Shown here piece by piece: positions 23,265 through 35,200 of a DNA stretch of 64,000 bases (positions are counted from its first letter, which is position 1; each line of letters begins with the position of its first letter). A model generated the notes under the pieces. The model was given only the letters and a program-made list of their open reading frames with translations, had not been told where the DNA came from and ran no database searches. This DNA comes from Ectocarpus siliculosus. Lineage: Eukaryota > Sar > Phaeophyceae > Ectocarpales > Ectocarpaceae. A program made the position numbers and the translations under genes. The DNA lies in contig FN649727.1 of NCBI GenBank assembly GCA_000310025.1, positions 2,336,762-2,400,761 on the forward strand, given 5' to 3'.

Positions 23265-26200
23265 ATGGCCGCTATGCTGTTCTCTGATGCCGGTGGGAAG
23301 GAAGGAAACATGTGGGGAGATAACAGCGCCAACTCGAACGGCGGTGTCAGCTCGGAGAAGAATGGCGCTGGTTCTCCTACAGGCAATGGCGTACCTGCCG
23401 CCGGAGCATTTGCGACATGCCACGCTTGCACCACGGCCCGAGTTTCCCGTAGTGTGACGTGCCAGGGTTGCGAAAAAACGTTCCACTGGACGTGCATGGG
23501 GTTCTACGAACACAAGTACCAGAGGCCAGGACCCAACTGGAGGTGCAAGGACTGCAAAACGGCCGAAGCTGGTGGAGGAGGAGAGGCAGCATCTCCAGCA
23601 GCGCTGGCGACTCAGGCAGTGCAATTGCCGGAGTCAGGAGAAGCGATAGATGTGGATGACTCCCTGGCAACCTCGCCGGAAACCGTGCCTCCGGCAGCAG
23701 CCGTTCCAACTGAGACGGTTACATCATCGGTGGCGGTTGCGTCCCCGTCGGCGCCGGCGCCGGCAGCTACACCTCCGGTAGAGGTGGCAGCGCCGGCTGC
23801 CCCGACTGTACCGTCGTCTACGGGCGAGCGTATCTGCCCGGTTTGCAAGAAGGGCCTTGGCCGAAAGCGGACCATGGACTGCAGCGTGTGTCGCACACCG
23901 TCGCACGCGGGGTGCGTCAACGTCAGGGGCGCCGAGACGCCAAAGAGCTGGGTATGCCGTGATTGTAAGCCGGGTGCCCAGACGACCGCGGGAGGGTATC
24001 CAGGGGATGGAGCGGGGGCGAGAGCAGCGAGGCCACCGGTCGCAGCGCAAACGGTGAGTGTGGGGTCGGTGGCGTGCCGAGGGTCGACCTTGCTCTCGAT
24101 CCAAATCCAGAAGTAGCGCTTGGGGGTTTGTGTGTGGCGCACGGGGGCGGAATGAAACGGGCGAGCAGGTTGAGTCAGCCGGGTGTGGCGTCAATCTCAC
24201 ACACGTTTGCATAGCTCATGGTCTGAGTTGAAGCTACGGCTCAGCCTTGCAAAACATGACCGGGAAATCACACCAGAGAGATCGAGATAATTAGATGCAA
24301 CGGGGGATGAACCACAACCTTTTGAGTATTCACCTCATAGTCTAGACGTTTGACGTATTTGAAGTTTGACACCTTGAGCTCGTATGGATGATGTGGTAAA
24401 CTCTTTTTTTGGTCTAGTGCACCACTCCCGCAGCACACCAAACCAGTCCTTTTTCGCTCACACTCTTGGGACCCCCTCGAAATGTGTTGTCCTATTGTCT
24501 GCTGGTGTGTCCGCGACAGCGTCCTCTTGTCGCCTCGGCTCCTCCTCAAGCTCCTCAAGCTCCTCCTCCTGAGGACTTGCTGGGTCACCTCATCCACCAA
24601 AGGCCGCGCTCCCGCCAGAAACAGTCGATTTCTCCCATAGTCTCCACAGCAACCCTGGCTTATCGCCGCGATGAGAGTGCCTCACGTGGCGCCAGCGGCA
24701 GCGACAGCGTTGGAGTGCTTGGCGAAGACTTGCCCGACTTCGAAGGGTCGGGGGAAGAGACTGACTCGGACCAGGACAGGAGGTCTCCGCGCTCTAGTGC
24801 GGCGGCCAAGGTTGCGGAGACGGCGGCGAAGGAGCTTGTGGCGACGGCCAAACTAGAATCGCTGATGAGTCAGCGGGACAAGGTGATGGGCGGCATGGGG
24901 GTGGCTACGGCCGCTGCGTCTGGGAAAGAGGGACGTGAAACAGGAGGGAGTATATCGGCAGGGTCGGGAGCAGCAGCCGAAAAAGGCGAGGGTGAAGACC
25001 ACGGTCGTGACGCGCCCGCGGAAGGCGTCGAAGATAGCTCCCCGTCTCCCAGAAGATCCCAGCGGAAGGGCGCTGCTCAGCAGGAACCACCGCCTCCGCC
25101 GGCAGTAGAACCACCGAGCGCGTTACTGCCGGTGCCCCCGCTGCCGGGATTTTCTTCGCAATCTTCCTCGCCGAACCCTACGGCCACGCCTGAGGCCAGC
25201 GGTACGACGGCCACGGAAGCTCCTCGGCGGCCGCCGCCGCCTCCGCCGCCGCCCCCGCCGCCGCTGCCATCAGCCGGACCGCCGGTTTCGGTGCAGCAGC
25301 ACGTGGTCGGTGATGCGGGGGTGGAACCACCGTTGCCCCCACCGTTGCCCCCACCGTTGCCCCCGCCGTTGCCCTCGCCCGACGCGCCGCCGCCGTCGAC
25401 CGCGTCAACAACATCGTCCCCCGGCGTTCAGTTTTCATCGACGGCGAGCACCGTTCCGGGCGCGGAGCCTTTCTCACCCTCCGCGGAGGGGTGGTCTCTG
25501 GGGCACACGGGAGCGCAGCCCCCGCTACCGCCGTCGGCACCGCCCCTGCCTTCGCCTCCACTCCCCCCTCCGCCCCCTTGTCCGCCTAGATCCACCGGGG
25601 GCATCGGGTGGGCGGCCGGCGCATCGAATGCCGAGATGGAACTCATTCCGCTCGGCAGGTCGTCGTCGGGTGGGAAGGGCAAAGCCTCGTCAGAAACGGA
25701 CCGTTCCAAGGGGGCGGGGGCGGGGGCGAAGGCGGTAGGGACGGGCAGGAAGTCGTTCTTGTTCTCTGACGAGGAGCAGAGAGCAATGGAGGGTGTTTCT
25801 GGCGGAGGCGGTAAAGCAGCGAAGGGGAAGCCCACGGCGATTCCGGCGGCAAGGAAGAAGGTCAAGAAGAAGCTTGGGGCCGGGATCAAGCCGAAGGTGG
25901 CTACCGTGTTTACGGATGAGGGCCAAGCTGCCGCAGCACGGAAGGTGGGTCGCGTTGCTGGAGAATAACGCTGTCTTGCCCATTGTGTTGCCATCACGCC
26001 GAGTGTGTGCGAATGCCTCAGGTTGGGTCTGGAAGATATGTGGAGACAAGGGTGGTTCTCCTCATACGCCAAAAGGGCTACGGTACTCTTGGTATGCCAC
26101 TGGTGATGATTGTTGTCACGTTTGGAGCGAACGGTACGTGTTGCCTGTGTCCTTTTGGCGGGTCAAACTTTGCGGTTGGCACCTGCGTAAGAATACCGGT

Positions 26201-29200
26201 CCTCCGTGCTCTTGCGTAAGGTGAATTTTAGCCTTGACCGTCGACAATGTTGTCAACAGGAATCATAATGTCGATACCATTGCTGGTTCTGGCTGACCAA
26301 GCGGAACAGGTTACTGCTTAGACAGCTAGGGTGCTGGCTATCTCAGGTATTCAATGTTAACACGGTGCGCCATTTCTTACTCACTCAGTATCGGTATGCC
26401 CCTCCCTGTCCTTCGGCGGCTTGGCTGGGCGTCTTGTTCGGCGTCACAGAAGCGGCCACCATCTCCCGCGGGACCGCGCAGCCACCAGGTGTTCAACGTG
26501 AGGGAGATGATCGAGTCGATGCATGGTCGTGATTCGCCATCGGAGATTGGCAGCGGCGGCTCCGCTGCCGCGCCGCCCGTGTTGCTACCCCACAAGAACG
26601 TTCCCGCGCGCGCAACAGTTGTCGGGCCACGTACCAGGGGACAGCGGACGCGCTGGGCTCCGCCGCCGGTAGGCGTTACCGATGTGAAAACGCTGTCTCC
26701 AACAACTGCTGCTACGGATGCAGGTGCCAAGCCATCCCCCGTGCATACCACGCCTACAGGTCGGCAGGAGAAGCAAAGGGGCAAAGGTGGCGAGCGTAGC
26801 GGGAACGGTGCTTCGTCTCGCACGGTCGGAGGCAAGAAGAAACCAAACTGCGACAGGAAGAAAGATGGCCGAAGAACCAAGTGCAGTAGCAGCAGCACCG
26901 CCACCAGCAGGAGTAGCAGGAGTGGCAGCAGTGGCAGCAGTGGCAGCAGCAGCAGCGGCAGAAGCGGCAGTAGCAGCAGCAGCAGCAGCAGCGGTGGCCG
27001 GAGCAGGACGAGCAGCAGCAGCAGCCGCGAAAGCAGAAGGTCCACCCGTGGTGGGAGTCGAAGCCGAACCCACAGTCGAAGCCGAACCCGCAGCCGCAGC
27101 CGCAGCCGCAGCCGCAACGGTACCCGCGACTACCATCGGCGCCCCGATCATCACCTCAGTAGAGGAGGGGGGCGCAGCGGTGGCAGGTCGGGTGGGCGCG
27201 GCAACAGCCGTGACCATCGCGACCCTAGCAGGAGCAGCTATGGGAACAGCCGCGGCCGAGAGGAGCGGGGCCGACCCGACGCTCGCAACCAGGACTCCTC
27301 GCGGGGAGGCTGGAGCGGCAGGGGCGGCGGCTCTCGTGTCTCTGGTGACAGCAGGGAGCGGGTGGGGGGGCGCGGGTTCAACCACGGTGGGCGGGGGGGA
27401 GTGTGGTGGCCAGGAGAGGGCAGAGGAGAGCAGTTGTTTGCGAAGCGGGCCGAGTCAAGCATGGCAAGGAAGGGCGGTGGTAGTGGCGGGCGTGCCCAGC
27501 ACGTCCGAGGGAACAGCTACGACAAGGACTCGCGTGGGGGGAGAGGTGCTTGCCGTGACCGCTCAGGTCCCGGTCGTTCTAAGGACTTCGAGGCCAGCGA
27601 CCCCTACGGGCGTGATCCACGCGGCGGGGGCAGTAGCAGCGGCGACCGCAACCGGAGCAAGAGCTCCGAGAGGCGGGGGAGGGGGCGAGACATTGACGAG
27701 GACGTCATGCGCGCCAGACGTAAATACAGCGGTGGAGAGGTTCGGTCTCCAGAAGCTACCCCTCGTCGCCAAGACGCACGCCGGCGTCCAGAGACTCCTG
27801 CCGCAGGATCCACAAAGTCGAAGCCTTCGCCACGAGGCCGGGCGTCTCTCACTCCGCTGAAAAGCGCGGGCTCGAGCACGGATCACCATCTTGAAGGAGC
27901 AACCGATGGCAGCGCTTCGCGGGGCCGAGGGACCAAAGGCCACCAGCCCGTGCACGCGCCCAACACCATCTGTGCGCAGTTCGACCAAGTACCCTTGCCA
28001 CCTTCCATCGGGTACAACGGCATGGGCGGCGACGACTTTATTTCGTCCCTGGAAGATCCGCTGTCCGATTCCTTCATGTGCGGAGCATTCCCGAACGTGG
28101 GGTCTCCGGTTCGCCGCTCAAGCAGGTCCTCGTCCATCACTTCACCCTCCCGAGCCAACCACGTGTCGTCTCCTGCGATAACCGTTGGTGGTGGAGATGC
28201 TGCTGCTATGGCTAGCCCGGATGCGGCTACGCCTGGGCCGAATACCCCCGGTGCTCCGGCACCTACCACCCCCTTCTCTCCCTCCGAGCCCGGTCCCTCC
28301 ACAGCGTCGAACGAGCCCAAAGCGACTGCAGCCTCCGGGAAATCGGGCTGTGGCAGGGACATTGCGCCTATGGAAGGTGGCGTCATCCAAAGGGAGAGGG
28401 AACAGGTGTGCAACGATGCGATGACGACAACCAAGGACGACATGCACGGGGCGCCTTATTCCTCTGCACTCTCATGCCTCCCCCCAGCACCGGAGGAGCC
28501 TTCGGCGGTGCTACCGACGCAGCTGGCGGCGGCGGAAGTTGGCGGGCCGACAGCCTCCCCTCTGCCGACGACGGAGCAGTCGCCGCAAGAAGGTGATGCT
28601 GCTGTGCGCCCGTCGGTGCCGCCCCTGCCTCCCGCGGACGGCGGCGTCGAGGATGCGGGCACCGCAGAAGACGGATCCGCCTCGCCGGCTGCCGCCGCGT
28701 TGGCTGGCACGGAAGCAGTAGCGGTCCGCAAGGAAGACGCAGAGAAGGACCCTACCACGCCTTGTGCGAGCGAGGAAACGGGTGGGTCCGCGGCCGCTGA
28801 CGACATTGGTCCATCGCCAACTGGTGAGGGGGCGGTTGGAGAAGCCGTCGGTAATGGTTCGAGGCAGGATGGAGTGTCTGATCGTCGCCGTTCGGAGGTG
28901 GGAGGTGGAGGAGACGATGCTGCCGCCAGCGGGGGGGATGCAACGGCGCCGAACGAGGGCGAGGGAGGGGAGCAGGGAAAGGAGGAGGATGGGATCCAAG
29001 AGGACGAGCAGAGCGCTGGCGAACGGACACCTCGACGCTCGACCGATGTCAAGAGCTCCTGGTACTCGAAAGGCACCATGGTCGTCTTGCACTGCGACTC
29101 ACCAGCTCAAGTCAGAAGCACGAGCAACCCTGTCCTTCCGCTGTCAGACCTACTCGGCAGACCGGTGAGCAGACGACGCGTCGGAGTGTTTTTTCGGATA

Positions 29201-32200
29201 CGAGAGGGTCGGGAGCGGTGATGTCTCGCTCTTCTGGAGACAGCAGTCGATATTCGCAGCCTTTCGTGGTTGCCTGTTTAGTGTGAATTATCAACTATCG
29301 TAGACACGCCAGGTCGCCTTTGTCCGGATGAGCTGAGCTGTTAATTATAGCCTAATCTCTCCCACCGGTGTGCGCGTCGTTGATGTATTCCTCCGGACCG
29401 CAACAGGCCCGAGTCATCCGGGAACCCACTCACCGCATGGGACAAAGATATCACTTGGTGGAGTTCCAGCCATGGGAAGGTGGTCCAGACACGGTGGTAA
29501 CGCTGCGCGCGAAAGCGAAATTACTCAAGCCAGCACCTCTAGACTCCGTCTTCGCCCCTGCCGTCGTCAGTGACGGCCGTGATAGTGGCGTTTCGACCGA
29601 CGGTGGCAGCGCGAGCGCTCGGCTAAGCACGGCTAGAGCGGAGAGCACACCCGCGGGAGCCGGCGCAGCGCAGCGTGTCTCGCGCAAGACTGTAGCGGCC
29701 ACGAGGCCACGAAGGAGATCGACACGGGGAGCCATCAAGGCTACGAAGCAGAGCGTCTCCGTGGACGCGGGCGAGGCGGGGTGTGAGCAGCCGCCGCTGG
29801 CAACGGCACGAGTTGTGAAGCGCGAAGGGAAGGGGAACGAGGAGGCTGAGGAGGACGACATGGAGGTTGACGTGGAAGGGGAGGAAGAGGAGGAGGAAGA
29901 GGAGGGGGGGGAGGAGGACGCAGCAGATGGTAAGGAGTGCAGAAACCGATTGCGTGAAATGATTAGCTGGTGTGCGTCTCGTCGGTATTGATGTCACTCA
30001 GTACGCAACAAATGCATGACAGAGTTCTCATCTACAGCACCTCCCTCCCCCCCCTATTGTGTTTTGCGTTCTTCCGCGTTTTTAACAACCCCCCTCGTAC
30101 GGGTCCCTGTTCTCCGTTCTTAACGGGGTGTTCCCCTCAACCGAAAACACCCTAGACGCAATCGGCGCCAAGAAGCAATCCGCAATCGTGCATTCCTCGG
30201 GGGGTGATAACTCTATGGCGGAGGAAAGAGTTGGCAAGGGCCGGTCGAAAGAGGAGGAGGAAGAAGAGGAAGAGGAGAAGGGGCAGGAGGAGGAGAAGGG
30301 GCAGGAGGAGGGGCAGGAGGAGGGGCAGGAGGAGGGCGTCGCTACCAAAGCCGTATTGGACACCATGGCCATGCCAAAGGAAGGAGAGCCGCTTGACGAC
30401 CCCCGAAAGCCGATGCTGATTCCTGTAGGCACGAGGGTGGTCGTGAAGCAAGCCCCGGCGGAGAGTTCTCGTCCGCGCGGTTGTCAACTCAAAACGTCAG
30501 ATTTGGTGGGAAGGACGGTGAGACGTGCGACAACGTAGAGGCGTTACGATTTCACTGGAGGGCGCAGGAAGGATGGGGCATGGGAGCAGGCTACTGTTGG
30601 TATGCCCATCTGACATAAGAGTACCGAGAGGGGGTGATTGGTTTGTAAGTTCGACAACCTCTGTCTCATCCACGCCGTGTTCCAACCTGCTACCTTTGCT
30701 GCTTGTGCGTGTCAGGGCGTGGTGACGAAGATGGCGACACACGTCCAGGGTACCCGTCACCACATGGTGTCCTTCGAGCCTTGGCCGGGTGGGCCGAGCA
30801 CAACGACCAGCTGGAACTTCGCGCGCAAGCGCCTTGCCCTGTGCCCTTCCGGCATCAGCTCCGGCGGTGCCAGCGTCAGCGGGTCTCGTGGGGCCGGGGC
30901 TGCTCCAGCGAGCAGAAGAGAGGGGAAGGCCAAGGGTGCCGGGGCAGAGGCAGCAGCAGCAGAGGAAGCAGCAGCGACACAAGAGGAGGAGAAAGAGGAA
31001 GAGGGGGCTAAGGAAGGCGGACGGGCCAGGCCCACGCCTCCAAACACCGAGAATTTGCCTGCCGGCACTGTGGTGGTGGTGCGGAGTGTTGAGACCGACC
31101 CGGGCAGGACTCTGAAGTTCGCACGCGACGAAACGTACGAGGCGGGTTTCCAGGAGGTTCTGGGACGAGAGGTTAGTCTCGACCAACACTCATGTAACCG
31201 GCCGGGCCCACATGGCGTACGCACGCAGCAGTCGTGTGTCCTGTAGCAGTCGTGAGTCTCTATGGTGCTGGCTAGACATTGACGTTGTTGTGCACTTTTG
31301 ATGCCTCGGTAGGGTGGGCCGAGCTGGTGCTTGCAGGTTCCCTTAACCGATCTCGTTTTCAATCCTCTCTTGCCGGAAACAGGGTATTGTGGTCAGTGGG
31401 CCCACCTCCACAACGAAGGGATTTCGGTACCACCTCGTGCAGTACGAGCCTTGGGAGGGCGGTCCGACGCGACCATTCACGTGGAACGTCAAGGTGGCAT
31501 CCCTCGAGGTACTCCGTCGCCCCCGGACCGATTTCGCCTCAGGCGACAGCGTGCAAGAAGCGGACGTTAACATGGCTGAGGCTGGCACGCCCTGGGAGGA
31601 GGAGGAGGAGGAGGAGGCGGCGGCGCCAACCCAGGGCGGGAACGCGGCCGAAGCCGGAGCCGAGGCCGAAGCCGAGCCTGAGTCGGCTGAGGTGCCGGCC
31701 GCAGGCGGTCCTCCTGCCGCGGAAGCCTCTACTAAGACGGTAGCCTCGGAAGAACCGCTTTCGCCGAGAGGTCGCTCGCGAGCTCGACGGCACCCTTCTT
31801 CCCTGTACGGCACGACCGCCGACGGCGGGGAGCAGGGAGACCCCGGTATGGAGGAGCAGAAGTCGAGCGAGTCTGAGGCGAGAGTGCTGCTGCAGGCAGC
31901 GGCGGCGGCAGCGGCAGAGGCGGCGGCGGAGGCAGCGGCGGCCGGGGGAAGCAGGAGCAAGGAGGCCAGCGCCGAAGGGAGTAGTGGGGCCACCGCTGCT
32001 GCCGGCCGAGGCACCATCAGCAATGGTAGTGGCCAAGCGCCTGGTTCAGTTAAGGACATTCCTCAGGGCGCGAGCAGCAGCAGCAGTAGGGAGGCACAAG
32101 AGAATCTCCCTTCACACCGTGTAGCGGCGGACGGGCTGGGGTGTGGTTCTGTTTCGCCGCCATCTCGCACGACGAGGTCGTCGTCGATCTCGGCGGAGAG

Positions 32201-35200
32201 CGCGGCGGACGTCGCCGAGATCGGTGGCGCTGTTCCCGCAGTGACCGACCACGAAGCCTCAAGGAGCGAGGGCAAGCGAGGCGCAGCGGAGATGGCGGCG
32301 AACGGAGAGCCGGGAAGGCTTCGAGTGGAGGTGGAGGAAGGGGAGACAGCGGTGGGAGCCGGTTTGGATAGCCCAGCAAGCGCCGTCAAGAGAAGGCGAT
32401 CGCAGGCGACCCTGCTGCTGTCCGACGACCCACTACCAGAAGAGAGCGGCGCGCTGAACAGTGATAGCCCAGCGAGGGCCGGTCCGGCTGACAAGGGAGC
32501 GGTGGTGTCAGGTCGCTGCGAGACAGAGGAGCCGCTGAGTGCGACACAGATGGCCACGGCGGAATCAGAGCGCGTAGCCGCCGAAGCGGCCGCCGCAGCC
32601 GCAAAAACGGCTGAAAAGGAGGCGGCGGAGGAGGAGGAGGCCGCCAGGGTTGCCGAAGAGAACGCCAAGGCGGCGGCAGCCAAAGAAGCCAAAGCAGTCA
32701 AGGCAGAGAAACAGAGGGCCGACAGGGCAAAGGCGACTAAGGCCGCCCATGCTGCTAGGGCCGCCAATGCTGCCAGAGCCAAGCAGAGGAAAGAATCCAA
32801 GGCGAAGGCAATGAAGGAGGCTAGGGCTGCAGCTGCTGCAAAAAAGCAAGCTCAAGACGCGTTGGACGCCCAAACTGCGTTAGACGCTCAAGCCGCTACG
32901 GAAGCTGCTTTGGAAGCTCAAGCCGCCAAGGAAGCTCAAGCAGCTGTTGAAGCACAAGCTGCGTTGGAAGCTCAAGCTGCCAAGGACGCTCAAGCGGCTC
33001 TGGAAGCACAAGCTGCGTTGGAAGCTCAAGCTGCGTTGAAAGCTCAAGCGGCTCTGGAAGCACAAGCTGCGTTGGAAGCTCACGCAGCCAAGGAAGCTCA
33101 AGTTGCGTTGAAAGCTCAAGCTGCCAAGGACGCTCAGGCTGCTTTGGAAGCTCAAGCTGCGTTGGACGCTCAAGCTGCCAAGGAAGCTCAAGCTGCCAAG
33201 GACGCTCAGGCTGCTTTGGAAGCTCAAGCTGCGTTGGACGCTCAAGCTGCCAAGGAAGCTCAAGCTGCCAAGGACGCTCAAGCAGCCAAGGAAGCTCAAG
33301 CAGCTTTGGAAGCACAAGCTGCCAAGGAAGCTCAAGCTGGCAAGGACGCTCAGGCTGCATTGGAAGCACAAGCTGCCTCGGAAGCACAAGCAAGCGCGCG
33401 CGAGGCCCAGGGCACCGAGGAAACTACTCCCGAATCTCAAGCTGCCAAGGACACGCAAGCGGTTGAAAGCACCGCGGCAGGTGCAGAGGCGGCAGGAGAC
33501 GCCCAGGCGGCGCCTAGGACCTCCTCAGACGGGGAGAAAACGAGGGAGGAGTCTTCGCCGACGGTTGTCGGGAGCGATGTGGAAGGAGTTCAGCCTCAGC
33601 AACAGCCGCCGGCAGCCGCGGCGGCGGAGGTGGTGGGTGCCACCGCGCCGCCTTCTGAGAGGCGTGCCCAGGAGGAGCGCCAGCAGGAGGGCGCCGCCGG
33701 TGCGACTTGGGATGGGGCGAGGGAGAACGTGAGGGCGATTCGGTCGACGAGGAAGGCCGCGGCGGTGGCCACTCAAAAGGTGCGCCTTCTATTGTGGTAT
33801 ACTTGACTGCTGCCGAGGTTTCCGGGAGAGAGATTGTACTGCTGTGCGACATTGTTTTGGGCCGACCGTGCTGGTTCTCTACGGTTCTGACGGAGAGGAG
33901 TGTAGGACACAACGCGAGTGTTGCAGCACGCAGCGTTTTGGGTACCAGGGTGTTTTGGACGAAGCTGGAGGTCACGTTCACTTGCTGAGTGGGGGAGACG
34001 TTCCGACGGTTTTTGATATCGGGTGCGAAATGCAGACGATTGTCGTCTTTGTGTTGCAAGAGAACGATGCCCGGGGTGACCTCTCACTTATCCTACAAGC
34101 TGTTGCGAGACTGCTTTTTTTTGTGTAGCTCCGAACATATTAGATTCCGTGGCTTTCCTAGTCGCCTTCTTTTGTTGATTTTCGCTTTTTCCGTTTTATC
34201 CTCCAGATACGAAAACGAAAGAGTGACGGCGGTGGCTATACCGACCGGGCCGCAGGAAGCGAGGGCAAGCGCAAACGCGCCGCGGCATCTTCATCGCATG
34301 ACAACGAGCTTTCGCCCGACAACGACAACGCGCCCCGAGAGGACGAAGGCGGCGCCGGTCGCGCGGAAAAGGGCAGCGAGGACAAGGAGGTGAGTGTTCG
34401 TGTAATAAACGTTTTGCGACCGGCGGGGGGGGGGCTGGGGGCGGGGAGTGGCACTGTCAATGACCGTCGTTTTTGTTTTTGTGCCTCGCGTTTTTTTTTT
34501 GTGGCCCTGGTGCGTACGATGCCCTAGATGCGGACTAACCTGGTTGGGTGCAGTACACCTACCGATTTTCGTGGCCGAGAGAAGAGGCAATGCTACTTCG
34601 CGTTCTTGCAGCCCTGGTGATTCTACCCGTCGCTTGCACCGTGCTCGTATCGGGGGATTTCTCAGGTCCGCCCTCAGCGGACCGGATGCAAAGCCGCCAT
34701 TCCCCGAAACGTGCCCCGACCTCGGTGTCTTGCTTTCGCTTTGAAAAAACACACACAGGGCCGGGCAGAAGTAGCAGTGGAGGAGGAGGAGGAGGAGGCG
34801 AGGCCACCGCCGCTCGAGACAGGCAAGGGATCGAGCGATGGCCTTCCTGACAGCAGCAGCAACCTTGCCGATCCTGCTACTGCTGCTGTTGCGGCCGTGC
34901 CTGCCGAGGCCGCCGTTCCCTGCGAGCCTACCGACACCGGTGCCGTACCCTCTGCCGTACCCTCTGGCGGCACGCACTCGGCTGAGCATGCGCCCTCACC
35001 CGCAGTTACCGCGGCCGGGCCGGCTCACGATACCGCTTCTGCAGAAGTATCACCTGTTGCTGCTACTGATGCTGCTTCTGATCCTGCCGATGCTGAAGCG
35101 AATGCCACGCTAGATGCGGTTGAAGCGCCGCCTCCTGGTGCTGAGCCTGTTGCCGTGGCCGCTTCGGCACAGGCACCACCACGTGCTGGTGCTGCTGGTG

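Noticed and set aside
26585-27385. Long minus-strand and alternate-frame open readings of Ala/Pro/Arg-rich sequence opposite the PHD gene
   Set aside because: They are shadows of GC-rich repeat codons (AGC, GGC) in the real frame and lack splice or domain signals.
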